Positions 42,194 through 51,439 of a stretch of 64,000 nt of DNA are shown piece by piece. Source of the DNA: Blautia sp. (lineage in GTDB: Bacteria; Bacillota; Clostridia; Lachnospirales; Lachnospiraceae). Both the position numbers and the translations under genes were made by a program. Within the stretch, counting starts at the first letter, position 1. Each line of letters begins with the position of its first letter. The notes beneath the pieces were generated by a model, which saw only the letters and a program-made list of their open reading frames with translations, was not told where the DNA came from and ran no database searches. The DNA lies in NCBI GenBank assembly GCA_022769545.1, contig JALEJS010000040.1:1-64000 (forward strand), given 5' to 3'.

Positions 42194-44029
42194 TTACTGG
42201 TTTCTCAGGAACTTCACGTATTCCTGAATCACACTGCTGGTCTTGCTCTCATAAATACAGTTCTTCGCAAGTATCACCCGGTTCGTAATGATATTGTCTA
42301 CCTTCAGATCCAGCATTCTGCGAATTCCCGATTCGGTATTGACAGTCCATACAAAAATCTGTTTTCCGGCATTGTGCACCCGGGATACCATCCGTTTGGT
42401 GACGCTGGACGCCTCGATGCTGAACGCATCTGCATCCTCCAGACGATCCACATTCCCGTAGGCCAGCCCCATCACATACACCGTTCTGATATCCTCATCC
42501 AGCGACTTGATTTTCTCCAGGACACGGTATTCCTGCGATGTCACCACACACTGCTCCACCATTTCCGATTCCCGGATCAGATCTACCACGCCTTTTTCAA
42601 ATTCCGTTTCATGTCCGGTCGGTTTCAGTTCTATATTCAGACAAATTTCCTTTTCTTTTGCAAATTCCAGCACTTCTGACAGAAGCGGGATTTTTTCTCC
42701 TGCATACGTTTTGCTGAAATAGCTTCCCGCATCCAGCTGGGCAATCTCATCGAAATCCAGCTCCCAGGCATTCTTATTCACACCGGTCGTCCTGCGGAAA
42801 TTCCGGTCATGCATCACGAAAATCTGTCCGTCACGGCTCTGGTGGATATCCAGCTCGATCCAGTCTGCACCGGCCTCCACCGCCCCCTCAAACGCTGCCA
42901 TGGTATTTTCCGGATACTTCGCGGAATAACCTCTGTGTGCCGTTACGTCCATGGTTTTCAGATATTCCACCTGCATATCTGCCTTTTCCTGTGCAATACG
43001 GCCAAACTGAAATCCGCCGATCCCGATGCCGGCCAGCAAAAGCAGAAGCTCCATTCTCCGGATCTGCGCCTTCGTCTTATCCTTCAGTACATACGGTACC
43101 ACTTCCCGGTGTTTTACCTCTTCGCCCCTGTCCTCTTTGTGAAGGTAATACATCACGCTGATACAGGCATAGCCGAAGGGTGTACTCAGCGCGCTGGCCA
43201 GTGCCATGGCACAGACAAGCAGCCCCCAGATCAGCGTCGTGGACACCACACGAAAAAGCTCCATACGGCCAAACGCCCTCTCCAGAACAATGATCAGAAG
43301 AATCCCCACACCAGCAAGCACAAAGTACAGCAGATAGCTGCATACCTGTATCAGGACCAGCACCAGAAGATCCCGGCAGCGTCTTCCTTTTCCCAGCGCG
43401 CTGCTTCTTTTTCCCGCTTCCGAAAAATCACACTCTTCCAGTGTGTAATAGTGAAATACATAAATCCAGCGCTGCAGAAAAACAGCCAGAACCACCATTC
43501 CGGCTCCCAGAACCAGCAGAAGCGTATGATTTCGTTCTATAAAGGATGTCAGAAACTGCGGAAATGCAATCGTCCCGAAAAAGCCGGACGCCACGCCCAC
43601 ATTCAGAAACGGCAGCAGGCACAGAATGAGTCCGGCAATCCTGCAGTTTTTGCGCCGGAAGGTCCGCGCGGCATTTTTTATGGAAAACTGTATGACCTGA
43701 AAAAGATTTACCTGATTTTTCTGATATGACTGATCCAGAATAAATACAACGGCTCCGATATCTGCCACAGAATATACCGCAACGCATCCCAGCAGGACCG
43801 GCAGCAGAAGCATAACCAGCGGATTGCGCAGAAAATGCGTCACATTCTCATAGGTCAGATATGGATAGCCCGTAAGCTTCATGATTCCGTTAAACACTGC
43901 CCAGAAAAGAGGTGTTATGGCAGCTTTTGTAAGAAATTTGTATACCAGCTCAAAGCCCAGCAGAACGCGCCAGTTACAGGCCAGTAATTGAAGCACTCCT
44001 TTTATACGGTTCCGTGCTCTGTTTTTCAT
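42194..44029 (-). CDS. Membrane-bound glycerophosphodiester phosphodiesterase
   Basis: A 611-residue enzyme. The first about 350 residues contain about seven or eight membrane segments (GPDPase-memb domain). The C-terminal 240 residues are a GDPD TIM barrel with TAHRGYSAKYPENTMAAFE and DWIELDIHQSRDGQIFVMHD (the HR and E-x-D catalytic motifs), LNIELKPTG later and the TVNTESGIRRML end. It hydrolyses glycerophosphodiesters, possibly lipoteichoic acid-type polymers at the membrane, to glycerol-3-phosphate. A strong GGAG site lies before the ATG. Confidence 0.9.
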   Translation of the reverse strand: MKNRARNRIKGVLQLLACNWRVLLGFELVYKFLTKAAITPLFWAVFNGIMKLTGYPYLTYENVTHFLRNPLVMLLLPVLLGCVAVYSVADIGAVVFILDQSYQKNQVNLFQVIQFSIKNAARTFRRKNCRIAGLILCLLPFLNVGVASGFFGTIAFPQFLTSFIERNHTLLLVLGAGMVVLAVFLQRWIYVFHYYTLEECDFSEAGKRSSALGKGRRCRDLLVLVLIQVCSYLLYFVLAGVGILLIIVLERAFGRMELFRVVSTTLIWGLLVCAMALASALSTPFGYACISVMYYLHKEDRGEEVKHREVVPYVLKDKTKAQIRRMELLLLLAGIGIGGFQFGRIAQEKADMQVEYLKTMDVTAHRGYSAKYPENTMAAFEGAVEAGADWIELDIHQSRDGQIFVMHDRNFRRTTGVNKNAWELDFDEIAQLDAGSYFSKTYAGEKIPLLSEVLEFAKEKEICLNIELKPTGHETEFEKGVVDLIRESEMVEQCVVTSQEYRVLEKIKSLDEDIRTVYVMGLAYGNVDRLEDADAFSIEASSVTKRMVSRVHNAGKQIFVWTVNTESGIRRMLDLKVDNIITNRVILAKNCIYESKTSSVIQEYVKFLRNQ

Positions 44030-44113
44030 GTTTATTCACTCCTTCTGCTCTCCTCTGCTTTTTATATCACATGGCGCATTGGAACGCAAGGCTGACTTAC
44101 GGCAGGATTTCCG

Positions 44114-44674
44114 TCATTCCCGCCGCAGTTTTTTATTCAGCTTCTTATATATATGCTCCCGAAACCAGATTTCAGAGGATGCCTCCGGCGCTTTTTCCAG
44201 CGGGAACCACTGAACCCCGCTGTTTTCATCCGGTTTCACCGCAAGAGCCTGTCTGTCATCCGCCTCCAGAAGGTATGTCACATTCAGATGAAGGTGCGAA
44301 GAAACATATTTTCCCCGTTTCCAGTGACCGTCCACGGTAAGGATCTCCACAGAAAAAATGTCCTCCGAGACAGGATGTACCTCCCGGATACCACTCTCTT
44401 CCCGCACTTCCCGGACAGCAACCTCCAGAAGATTCTGATTCCCGTCTGCATGGCCGCCCAGCCAGGACCAGGAATCATAAATATTGTGATATACCATCAG
44501 AACTCTGCTGCGGTCCGGATTGACCACCCAGGCAGACGCCGTCATATGCATAGCCTCATTTTCTCTGTAAAAAACATCCGGAAACTGTTCCAGATAATGA
44601 AGAAGGTTCTTTTTATCCGCATCCTCCTGCTCATTGCAGGGGGAAAAGCGTTTCAGTGCTTCTATGATTTCCAT
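44114..44674 (-). CDS. NUDIX hydrolase
   Basis: A 186-residue NUDIX pyrophosphohydrolase. The NUDIX box GGHADGNQNLLEVAVREVREESGI has the G(x5)E(x7)REVxEESG pattern near residue 75-98. Its substrate cannot be told. Start ATG 44674 with GGGAG upstream is preferred to a longer open frame. It is divergent from the nitroreductase gene, with 106 bases between them. Confidence 0.9.
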   Translation of the reverse strand: MEIIEALKRFSPCNEQEDADKKNLLHYLEQFPDVFYRENEAMHMTASAWVVNPDRSRVLMVYHNIYDSWSWLGGHADGNQNLLEVAVREVREESGIREVHPVSEDIFSVEILTVDGHWKRGKYVSSHLHLNVTYLLEADDRQALAVKPDENSGVQWFPLEKAPEASSEIWFREHIYKKLNKKLRRE

Positions 44675-44780
44675 TCGGTTTCTCCCTTCGGCAAAAAGAT
44701 TGCAATTCTTTTCGAATAGTGTCATAATGTTTACGGATTTCAACTTTTATTTTATCAAATTTCTACAGGAGGTCAAGATT

Positions 44781-45317
44781 ATGGATTTTCAAAAATTAAT
44801 GGAAACACGCAGAAGCGTTCGTAAATATGCACCGGCACAGATCCGCCGGGAAGATCTGGAAGAAATGATCCGCGCAGCACTGGAAGCTCCGTCCTGGAAA
44901 AATACGGAAACCGGCCGCTACCATTGTATCCTTTCCCGGGGTCTGATCGACCGGGTCCGCACCGAGTGCCTTCCTCCGGCAAACTGTGCAAAGGCAGAAA
45001 ATGCCGCATTGGTTGTTGCCACTTATGTAAAAGACAAAGCAGGCTTCCAGATAGACGGGACACCGGACAACGAGTTGGGAAACGGCTGGGGATGCTATGA
45101 CCTGGGACTGCAGAACGAAAATTTCCTGCTGAAAGCCACAGAACTGGGCTACGCCACGCTGGTAATGGGAATTCGGGATGCCGGCAAAATCCGTGAGATT
45201 CTTTCGATTCCGGAGGATGAGATCATCGTTTCCGTCCTTGCTGTCGGAAAAGCAGGCGACGATCCCAAGCGCCCCAAACGGAAGGAACTGGAAGAGGTCG
45301 CAAAATTCTATGAATGA
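44781..45317 (+). CDS. Nitroreductase-family FMN oxidoreductase
   Basis: A 178-residue flavoprotein. MDFQKLMETRRSVRKYA is the N-terminal FMN-binding signature (RRSVRKY), and the middle AAPSWKN-type APSWKNTE and GCYDLGLQNENFLLKATELGYATL and a C-terminal VGKAGDDPKRPKRK complete the fold. NAD(P)H reduces a quinone- or nitro-like acceptor. ATG 44781 follows CAGGAGGTCAAG. The stop overlaps the shikimate kinase start by eight bases. Confidence 0.88.
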   Translation: MDFQKLMETRRSVRKYAPAQIRREDLEEMIRAALEAPSWKNTETGRYHCILSRGLIDRVRTECLPPANCAKAENAALVVATYVKDKAGFQIDGTPDNELGNGWGCYDLGLQNENFLLKATELGYATLVMGIRDAGKIREILSIPEDEIIVSVLAVGKAGDDPKRPKRKELEEVAKFYE

Positions 45318-45813
45318 TAACGTAATATTAATCGGCATGCCGGGTGCCGGAAAAAGCACCATCGGTATCGTTCTTGCCAAGGTTCTCGGATATGACTTCA
45401 TTGATTCGGATCTTCTGATCCAGAAGCAGGAAAAAAAGCTTCTCTGGCAGATCATGCAGGAACAGGGAATCCAGCGGTTCAACGAAATCGAAGAGCAGGT
45501 AAACAGCACCATACAGTCCCATCATACCGTAATCGCCACCGGCGGAAGTGCTGTCTACAGTCCGAAGTCCATGGCACATCTTTCCGAAATCGGCACCATT
45601 GTTTATCTGCGCACCAGCTACGAGGTGCTGAAAAACCGGCTGGGCGATCTGAACAAACGAGGCGTTGTTCTTAGGCCGGGCCAGACACTGGAGGATCTAT
45701 ATCAGGAACGCGTTCCCCTTTATGAACAGTATGCCAGGATCACCGTTCCAAACGATGACTTTAACATTTCCCGGACGGTGGCACAGATTGTATCCGACCT
45801 TCAGATCCGATAA
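45310..45813 (+). CDS. aroK: Shikimate kinase
   Basis: A 167-residue P-loop kinase that phosphorylates shikimate in aromatic amino acid synthesis. ILIGMPGAGKSTIG is the Walker A loop, DFIDSDLLIQK holds the shikimate-binding aspartate, RFNEIEEQV has the conserved arginine and glutamate, and VIATGGSAV the glycine-rich segment. ATG 45310 lies inside the end of the nitroreductase gene (8 bases), so coupling is likely. Confidence 0.92.
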   Translation: MNDNVILIGMPGAGKSTIGIVLAKVLGYDFIDSDLLIQKQEKKLLWQIMQEQGIQRFNEIEEQVNSTIQSHHTVIATGGSAVYSPKSMAHLSEIGTIVYLRTSYEVLKNRLGDLNKRGVVLRPGQTLEDLYQERVPLYEQYARITVPNDDFNISRTVAQIVSDLQIR

Positions 45814-45829
45814 AAGTCGCGGTTTTCTC

Positions 45830-45857
45830 TTGACGTTTTCTTTTATGGTATTATAAT
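45830..45857 (+). promoter_or_regulatory. Promoter of the acylation/esterase operon
   Basis: TTGACG (45830-45835), a 16-base spacer and TATAAT (45852-45857), with a start expected near 45864. The leader then contains the 17-bp hairpin. Confidence 0.75.
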
Positions 45858-45880
45858 GATTAACGAAATATCTCGAATGT

Positions 45881-45916
45881 GAGACAGGCCTGCAATGCTC
45901 ATTGCAGGCCTGTCTC
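45881..45916 (+). repeat. 17-bp perfect inverted repeat in the operon leader
   Basis: GAGACAGGCCTGCAATG (45881-45897) and CATTGCAGGCCTGTCTC (45900-45916) are fully complementary with only CT between them. The hairpin ends about eight bases before the AAGGA ribosome site of the next gene and lacks a T-run. Confidence 0.9.
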
Positions 45917-45932
45917 CGGGAAGGAACCTCCA

Positions 45933-46742
45933 TTGAAAAAGAAAAAACGCAAAAAAAGTTCCGGCGGGCCGCTGGTGGCCGCCGCCGTTCTCATAACAGC
46001 AGCTGCCGCTGTTTTTTTTCTGATGCCCCGCACATCTTCCACCTCCACGCAGAGCTGTGATCATGCCGTGGCCCGGCTGACCGAAATGGAAGCTGCGGAT
46101 ATCTCGGAAACCGAATCCCTTCTTCGCGACCTGAAGGAGCAGGACCGGCAGATATCCCTGAGCCAGACCCGGGATGAGCTCATGAATTCAGAGGACTCTG
46201 TCCTGAGTGGGGTGGAGATCCGGCAGGCATTTCAGGGAACCGTTATCATCGGTGACTCCATCACAGAATCCATTATGGAATACGGCTATCTGGACAAAGA
46301 TGTGGTTGTCAGCAAGCGTGGGCTCAGTATTGCCGATGCAGACAGCCAGATTGCCACTGCCATCGGACTGAATCCTTCCGTTATTTTCATGGCATTCGGC
46401 TCCAATGATCTTTCCATGTTTTTCGAAGATTCGGCAGCCTTCATTGATGCTTACCGCACACAGGTCCACAAGCTTCAGGAAGCATTGCCGGACGTTCCTG
46501 TTTATATTAACGGAATCCTTCCCATCCTGCCGTCCCGGATCGAACTGGAGCCGGAGCTGCAGTACTACCCCCAGTATAATGAAGCTCTGGAGGCCTTCTG
46601 CAGCAAGGAGGGACTGACATACATTGACAATGCCTTTATCGTGGAAAACGACGCCTCTATATATGAACCGGACGGGGAACATGTAACCAGCAGTTATTAT
46701 CCGATCTGGCTCACCTACATGGCCGAAATTGCGGGGTTATAA
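45933..46742 (+). CDS. SGNH/GDSL-type hydrolase-like protein, membrane-anchored
   Basis: A 269-residue protein beginning with a Lys/Arg-rich segment and a single membrane helix (about 13-32), then an extracellular SGNH-like domain. VIIGDSITESIM is block I with the nucleophile serine, FMAFGSNDLSMF is the SGNH block III (GxND), and the C-terminal DGEHVTSSYY fits the DxxH block V. In cell-wall acylation clusters such proteins transfer or remove acyl groups on glycans. Start: TTG 45933 with GGAAGGAAC upstream; the GTG at 45879 lies in the hairpin arm and is rejected. One base separates its stop from the next start. Confidence 0.75.
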   Translation: MKKKKRKKSSGGPLVAAAVLITAAAAVFFLMPRTSSTSTQSCDHAVARLTEMEAADISETESLLRDLKEQDRQISLSQTRDELMNSEDSVLSGVEIRQAFQGTVIIGDSITESIMEYGYLDKDVVVSKRGLSIADADSQIATAIGLNPSVIFMAFGSNDLSMFFEDSAAFIDAYRTQVHKLQEALPDVPVYINGILPILPSRIELEPELQYYPQYNEALEAFCSKEGLTYIDNAFIVENDASIYEPDGEHVTSSYYPIWLTYMAEIAGL

Positions 46743-46743
46743 T

Positions 46744-47220
46744 ATGAAAGCAGACAGACATTTACTGATCAAAATTTTTATGATTCTTTTTCTGGCAGCT
46801 TACCTCTGCCTTCTCTGTCTTTCCGACAGTACCCGAAATCTTCCCATAGAGCAGCTGGCCTCTGCACTGGAAGCCGGCGGAAATACCGCCGCTTTGGAAA
46901 AGCAGAATAAGGCCGGCCTGAAACGCTTTTATCAGCTGGAGGAATCCGACACGGACGGATATCTCTTTTATAAAGCGGCCTCCCCCATGGCTGTGGACGA
47001 GGTCTTCGTGGTAAAAGCCCGCAGCAGAGAAGATGCCGGACACTTTCTGGAGCTGGCCGAAGAGCATCTGCGCAGCCAGAAACGAACCTTCGAAGGCTAC
47101 GGTACAACCCAGATGGGTCTTTTAAATCAGGCTGTCGTAGAATCCAAAGGAATCTACACCTGGTATTTCTGCGGCGAATATGCCGATACCCTGCGCCAGC
47201 AGCTGCTTGCGCGAATCTGA
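46744..47220 (+). CDS. DUF4358-family lipo/membrane protein
   Basis: A 158-residue protein with one N-terminal membrane segment (about 8-28, LLIKIFMILFLAAYLCLLCL) and an extracellular alpha/beta domain with an AMDEVFVVKA-like AVDEVFVVKARSRED and LNQAVVESKGIYTWYFCG motif. It corresponds to DUF4358, which is often found in MBOAT/SGNH acylation clusters of Clostridia. Function is unknown; position suggests a partner in substrate transfer. ATG 46744 lies one base after the preceding stop. Confidence 0.72.
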   Translation: MKADRHLLIKIFMILFLAAYLCLLCLSDSTRNLPIEQLASALEAGGNTAALEKQNKAGLKRFYQLEESDTDGYLFYKAASPMAVDEVFVVKARSREDAGHFLELAEEHLRSQKRTFEGYGTTQMGLLNQAVVESKGIYTWYFCGEYADTLRQQLLARI

Positions 47221-47274
47221 TGTATCATTCAGAAACTTCATCGATACAGTCTAACACAAAACGGAGCCATTATT

Positions 47275-48666
47275 ATGATATTCAGCAGCATTTTCTTTCT
47301 CTTTGTCTTTCTGCCCGTTTTTCTGGTACTGTATTATCTGGTACCGCAAAAACTGAAAAATCCGGTACTGCTTGCAGGCAGTCTTGTTTTCTATGCCTGG
47401 GGAGAACCGGTATATATTGTTCTGATGCTCTTTTCCGTCATCTTCAACTACTACATGGGCCTGGAGCTTGAACGGCTTGCAAAAAACCGCCGGCAGCAAA
47501 AAAGAAACCTTGTATTTACGATCGTGGTAAATCTTTTCATCCTCTGTTTCTTTAAATATTTCGGTTTTCTTCTGGATACCGTAAACGGAATTTTTTCCAT
47601 ATCCCTGCCGCATCCCCAGCTGGCTCTGCCTGTTGGAATTTCCTTTTATACCTTTAAAAATCTTTCCTATATTCTGGATATTTATTTCGGAAAGACCTCA
47701 GCGCAGCATCATTTTCTCACCTTTTCCGTATACAGTACCATGTTTCCCCACATGACATCCGGGCCCATTGTACGGTATGCAGATATCCGGGAACAGCTGA
47801 ACAAGCGGTCTGTAAATATCCTCCGGCTTGGGCAGGGTGCCGATCTTTTCATCCGGGGGCTTGCCAAAAAAATTCTGCTGGCCGACAACCTTTCTGTCAT
47901 ATACACCGGCATTACAGCCGGTTCCGGCGAACTTTCCGTACTGAGTGCATGGCTCGGAATTTTTACCTATACCATGCAGATCTATTTCGATTTCAGCGGT
48001 TATTCCGATATGGCCATCGGTCTTGGAAAAATGCTGGGCTTCGACTTTGCAAAGAACTTTGACTATCCATATATGTCCCGAAGCGTTTCCGAGTTCTGGC
48101 GCCGCTGGCATATTTCTCTGGGCAGCTGGTTCCGTGATTACATCTATATTCCACTGGGCGGAAACCGGGTTTCCGCCGGAAAACACATCCGCAATATCCT
48201 TGTGGTATGGATACTCACAGGATTGTGGCACGGTGCAAGCTGGAATTTCGTGATCTGGGGACTCTATTATGGTCTCATTCTTCTCCTGGAAAAATTCCTC
48301 CTGAAGGATATCCTCGCAAGAATTCCCGGATGGCTGGCCAATCTATACACCATGCTTCTGATTTCTCTGGGATGGGTCTTCTTCAGTCAGACCGATTTCG
48401 GTGCCATGGGGCAGTACCTCCTTCAGATGATCGGAATCGGTGCCAACGGCCTGGTGGACAGCACGGCACTGTATTATCTGCGTGCCGGTGCAATTCTTTT
48501 TATCATCTGCATCCTGGCCTGCCGCGACGGACTGTATCGCTCCTTCCGGCGCATGCTGCAGCGGCATCCATCCATGGCAGTAGCCGCAAACTTTATTCTG
48601 CTGTTTGTGTGCACGGCATATATGGTTTATAACTCTTACACTCCGTTTTTATATCTGAAATTTTAA
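47275..48666 (+). CDS. MBOAT-family O-acyltransferase (AlgI-like)
   Basis: A 463-residue membrane-bound O-acyltransferase with about eleven membrane helices. The conserved VSFYTFKNLSYILDIY-type GISFYTFKNLSYILDIYFG, the FIRGLAKKILLADNLS region and YIPLGGNRVS are AlgI-like, and the catalytic histidine is in ILTGLWHGASWNFVIW. It would move an acyl group (acetyl from acetyl-CoA) across the membrane to an extracellular SGNH or DHHW partner. The GGAG lies upstream of ATG 47275. The gap from the preceding gene is 54 bases and to the next gene 11. Confidence 0.9.
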   Translation: MIFSSIFFLFVFLPVFLVLYYLVPQKLKNPVLLAGSLVFYAWGEPVYIVLMLFSVIFNYYMGLELERLAKNRRQQKRNLVFTIVVNLFILCFFKYFGFLLDTVNGIFSISLPHPQLALPVGISFYTFKNLSYILDIYFGKTSAQHHFLTFSVYSTMFPHMTSGPIVRYADIREQLNKRSVNILRLGQGADLFIRGLAKKILLADNLSVIYTGITAGSGELSVLSAWLGIFTYTMQIYFDFSGYSDMAIGLGKMLGFDFAKNFDYPYMSRSVSEFWRRWHISLGSWFRDYIYIPLGGNRVSAGKHIRNILVVWILTGLWHGASWNFVIWGLYYGLILLLEKFLLKDILARIPGWLANLYTMLLISLGWVFFSQTDFGAMGQYLLQMIGIGANGLVDSTALYYLRAGAILFIICILACRDGLYRSFRRMLQRHPSMAVAANFILLFVCTAYMVYNSYTPFLYLKF

Positions 48667-48677
48667 AAGGTACAACT

Positions 48678-49838
48678 ATGAAAAAGAGCAGACGCAACTA
48701 CAATTACCGCAGCTTCTGTAAAAGCACCGGACTTTTGTTCGCGCTCCTTCTGATCCTAGTGCTGATCCTGAATCTTCTGCTGCCGGACCGCGGATTTTCC
48801 CCCCGGGAAAACCGGGTGCTGGCTTCCTCTCCGGAGCTGAGTCTGTCCCAGGTTCTCTCCGGAAAATATGAAACCAAATACGAAACCTATGTAAATGACC
48901 AGTTTCTTCTGCGCGACTTCTGGGTGACCACAAAAGCCACCGCCGATTATCTTCTCGGCCGTCGTGAGGAAAACGGGGTTTATCTGGGAAAGGACCGTTA
49001 TCTCATGGAGGCCTTTCAGCCTGCCGGACAGGACCGCATCGATGCCACCACCGATGCCGTAACCGCTTTCGCAAAAAAGCACAGCGATCTGAATCACTAT
49101 TCCCTCATTGTTCCCACGGCAGTAAATATTCTGCAGAGCAAGCTTCCTGCACACGCACCGGTTCAGAATCAGAATTCCTATCTGGACAGCCTGAAAACTT
49201 CCCTGTCCGAAGCGGGAATCACTTCTATCGATGTGCGGAAAACACTTTCGGAGCATGACAATGAGACACTTTATTATCACACAGATCATCACTGGACCAC
49301 ACTTGGCGCATATTATGCCTATCATGAGGCTGCCGAAGTCATGAATCTGGATCACACGCGCGTATCCTTTCATTCCGAACCGGTCAGCTACTCCTTCCAG
49401 GGAACCCTGTCTGCCAAGAGCGGTTTCTGCAGCGCGGATAAAGAAGAACTGGATGTTTATTTTCCGGATGAGTCCGTTCCGTCCTCCGTTGTCAATTATG
49501 TCGATGAACAGAAAAAGACAGCCAGCTTTTACGATACTTCCCATCTGAAAGAGCGCGATAAATATGCCCTGTTTTTTGACGGAAATCATGCGCAGATCAA
49601 GATCAGCACCCCCGTGGACAGTGACCGAAGCCTTCTGGTACTGAAGGATTCCTATGCCAACTGCTTCGTGCCGTTTCTGACCCCCTATTACCGCACCATC
49701 ATCATGATCGATCCGCGGTATTATTACGGAGATCTGGAGCAGCTGATTCAGGTGGAAAATATCCAGGATGTTCTTTACCTTTATAACGCAAACACCTTTT
49801 TTACAGATACCTCCCTGCATATCGTTCTTACATCATAA
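48678..49838 (+). CDS. DHHW/AlgX-like acetylation partner protein
   Basis: A 386-residue protein with an N-terminal membrane helix (about 18-36) and an extracellular alpha/beta domain. YYHTDHHWTTLGAYYAY is the DHHW motif of the DHHW family, related to AlgJ/AlgX acetyltransferases; VLKDSYANCFVPFL near the C-terminus supplies a conserved DSYA serine. It probably accepts the acyl group brought by the MBOAT protein and transfers it to a surface glycan. GGTACAAC precedes the ATG, with 11 bases after the MBOAT gene. Confidence 0.82.
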   Translation: MKKSRRNYNYRSFCKSTGLLFALLLILVLILNLLLPDRGFSPRENRVLASSPELSLSQVLSGKYETKYETYVNDQFLLRDFWVTTKATADYLLGRREENGVYLGKDRYLMEAFQPAGQDRIDATTDAVTAFAKKHSDLNHYSLIVPTAVNILQSKLPAHAPVQNQNSYLDSLKTSLSEAGITSIDVRKTLSEHDNETLYYHTDHHWTTLGAYYAYHEAAEVMNLDHTRVSFHSEPVSYSFQGTLSAKSGFCSADKEELDVYFPDESVPSSVVNYVDEQKKTASFYDTSHLKERDKYALFFDGNHAQIKISTPVDSDRSLLVLKDSYANCFVPFLTPYYRTIIMIDPRYYYGDLEQLIQVENIQDVLYLYNANTFFTDTSLHIVLTS

Positions 49839-49857
49839 ACAGAAAGGATGGTTTATT

Positions 49858-50625
49858 ATGGTCAATACCTGGAAAATTACAATTCCTCCGCTCACAGACA
49901 AGGAGGAACGAAATGCATATATCTATCTGCCGGAATCCTATCAGACGCAGCCGGAGAAACGGTATCCGGTCCTGTATATGTTTGACGGACATAACGTCTT
50001 TTTCGATTCCCATGCCACTTACGGAAAAAGCTGGGGCATGAAAGAGTACATGGACCGCACTGCCACGCAGCTGATCATTGTGGCGGTGGAATGCAACCAC
50101 AGTCCTGATTTCGGACGTCTTAAGGAATACTCCCCCTTCTCTTTCCGGGATCCCCAGTTTGGCGAAATCGAAGGGAAAGGGGAAATCACCATGAAATGGA
50201 TGACCGGTACCCTGAAGCCTTACATCGACAGCCACTACCGCACACTCCCCGACCGGGCCAACACCTTTATCGCCGGAAGCTCCATGGGAGGGCTGATGAG
50301 CCTGTATGCACTGCTCGCCTTCAACCAGGTTTACTCCAGAGCTGCCGCCCTTTCGCCTTCCATCTGGACCAATGTAAAAGAAATCGAGCTTTTGATCCGC
50401 AGGTCCCGTCTGAATAAAAATACGATCCTCTATCTGGATTACGGCTCTGAGGAAATGGGGAATCGAAATGCCATGCAAAGAACCTTTAAGAAAACAGCCG
50501 ATCTTCTGCTGGAAAAGCAGGTTTATCTCACCTGCAGGATCGTTCCCGGCGGGACGCACTGTGAAGCCAGCTGGGAAAAACAGCTGCCGATTATGATGAA
50601 CACGCTGATGTACGGAAAAAATTAA
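49858..50625 (+). CDS. Alpha/beta-hydrolase esterase (Fes/YieL-like)
   Basis: A 255-residue alpha/beta hydrolase without a signal peptide. The nucleophile motif is GSSMGGLMSLYALL (near residue 143), FDGHNVFFDS lies after strand 2, and GGTHCEASWEK near the end carries the catalytic histidine. The enterochelin-esterase/acetyl xylan esterase-like fold is used on acylated sugars. It follows the DHHW gene by 19 bases, so it may act on an acylated sugar intermediate. Start: ATG 49858 with AAAGG ahead rather than the long upstream extension. Confidence 0.85.
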   Translation: MVNTWKITIPPLTDKEERNAYIYLPESYQTQPEKRYPVLYMFDGHNVFFDSHATYGKSWGMKEYMDRTATQLIIVAVECNHSPDFGRLKEYSPFSFRDPQFGEIEGKGEITMKWMTGTLKPYIDSHYRTLPDRANTFIAGSSMGGLMSLYALLAFNQVYSRAAALSPSIWTNVKEIELLIRRSRLNKNTILYLDYGSEEMGNRNAMQRTFKKTADLLLEKQVYLTCRIVPGGTHCEASWEKQLPIMMNTLMYGKN

Positions 50626-50638
50626 GGAAAGGCTCGAT

Positions 50639-51394
50639 ATGGAGGCAGAATACTACAGAGAATACAGTGATAACCTGAAACAGGAAATTGAATTTAAACG
50701 TTATGGCCATGCGGGAAAGCCTGTGATTTTTATCCCCTGCCAGGACGGCCGCTTTTTTGACTTTGAAAACTTTCATATGACAGATGTGTGGGCTCCATGG
50801 ATCGAATCCGGGCAGGTCATGGTGTTCTCCGTCGACACCATTGACCGGGAAACCTGGTCTGATTTCTGGGGAAATGCCCGCTGGCGCATCGAACGCTATG
50901 AAAGCTGGATCCGCTGTATCACCGATGAGCTGGTACCTTTTATCGCAGATATCGCCAATACCAGAAACGGCTGGGATGGGCAGCCGGGTGTCCTCGTCAC
51001 CGGCTGCAGCCTCGGTGCCGCCCATGCTGCAAATCTGTTTTTCCGCCGGCCGGACCTCTTTGACAGTGTGCTGGCGCTGAGCGGCCTGTACAACTCCGAA
51101 TACGGCTTCGGTACTTATATGGATGATCTGGTCTATTTCAACTCTCCGGTTCATTATCTGGGCGGAATGCCTGAAGATCACCCATACATAGAGCAGTATA
51201 ACCAGAAGCGCATCATTATCTGCTGCGGACAGGGGCCCTGGGAAAAACCGGAATATACCCGCCAGCTTCAGTCTGTTCTGGAACAGAAGGGCATCCATGC
51301 CTGGGTGGACTACTGGGGATATGACTGTTCCCACGACTGGCCCTGGTGGTACAGGCAGATGGAATATTTTATTCCACGTCTGCTGGAAGACTGA
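50639..51394 (+). CDS. Esterase-family alpha/beta-hydrolase
   Basis: A 251-residue protein with nucleophile motif TGCSLGAAHAANLFF (Ser near residue 125) and LSGLYNSEYGF following. The C-terminal CSHDWPWW near residue 240 contains the histidine. It differs from the preceding esterase in sequence (not a tandem duplicate). AAGGAAAGG precedes ATG 50639. It is the middle gene of an esterase-esterase-ATP-grasp trio that I do not recognise as a named system. Confidence 0.78.
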   Translation: MEAEYYREYSDNLKQEIEFKRYGHAGKPVIFIPCQDGRFFDFENFHMTDVWAPWIESGQVMVFSVDTIDRETWSDFWGNARWRIERYESWIRCITDELVPFIADIANTRNGWDGQPGVLVTGCSLGAAHAANLFFRRPDLFDSVLALSGLYNSEYGFGTYMDDLVYFNSPVHYLGGMPEDHPYIEQYNQKRIIICCGQGPWEKPEYTRQLQSVLEQKGIHAWVDYWGYDCSHDWPWWYRQMEYFIPRLLED

Positions 51395-51439
51395 ACCACA
51401 GATACACATTTATATATATTTCAGAGAAGGAGAAACTTT

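Noticed and set aside
45879-45932. Upstream GTG start for the SGNH-like gene
   Set aside because: It falls in the arm of the perfect hairpin and has no ribosome site; the TTG at 45933 has GGAAGGA at the right distance.
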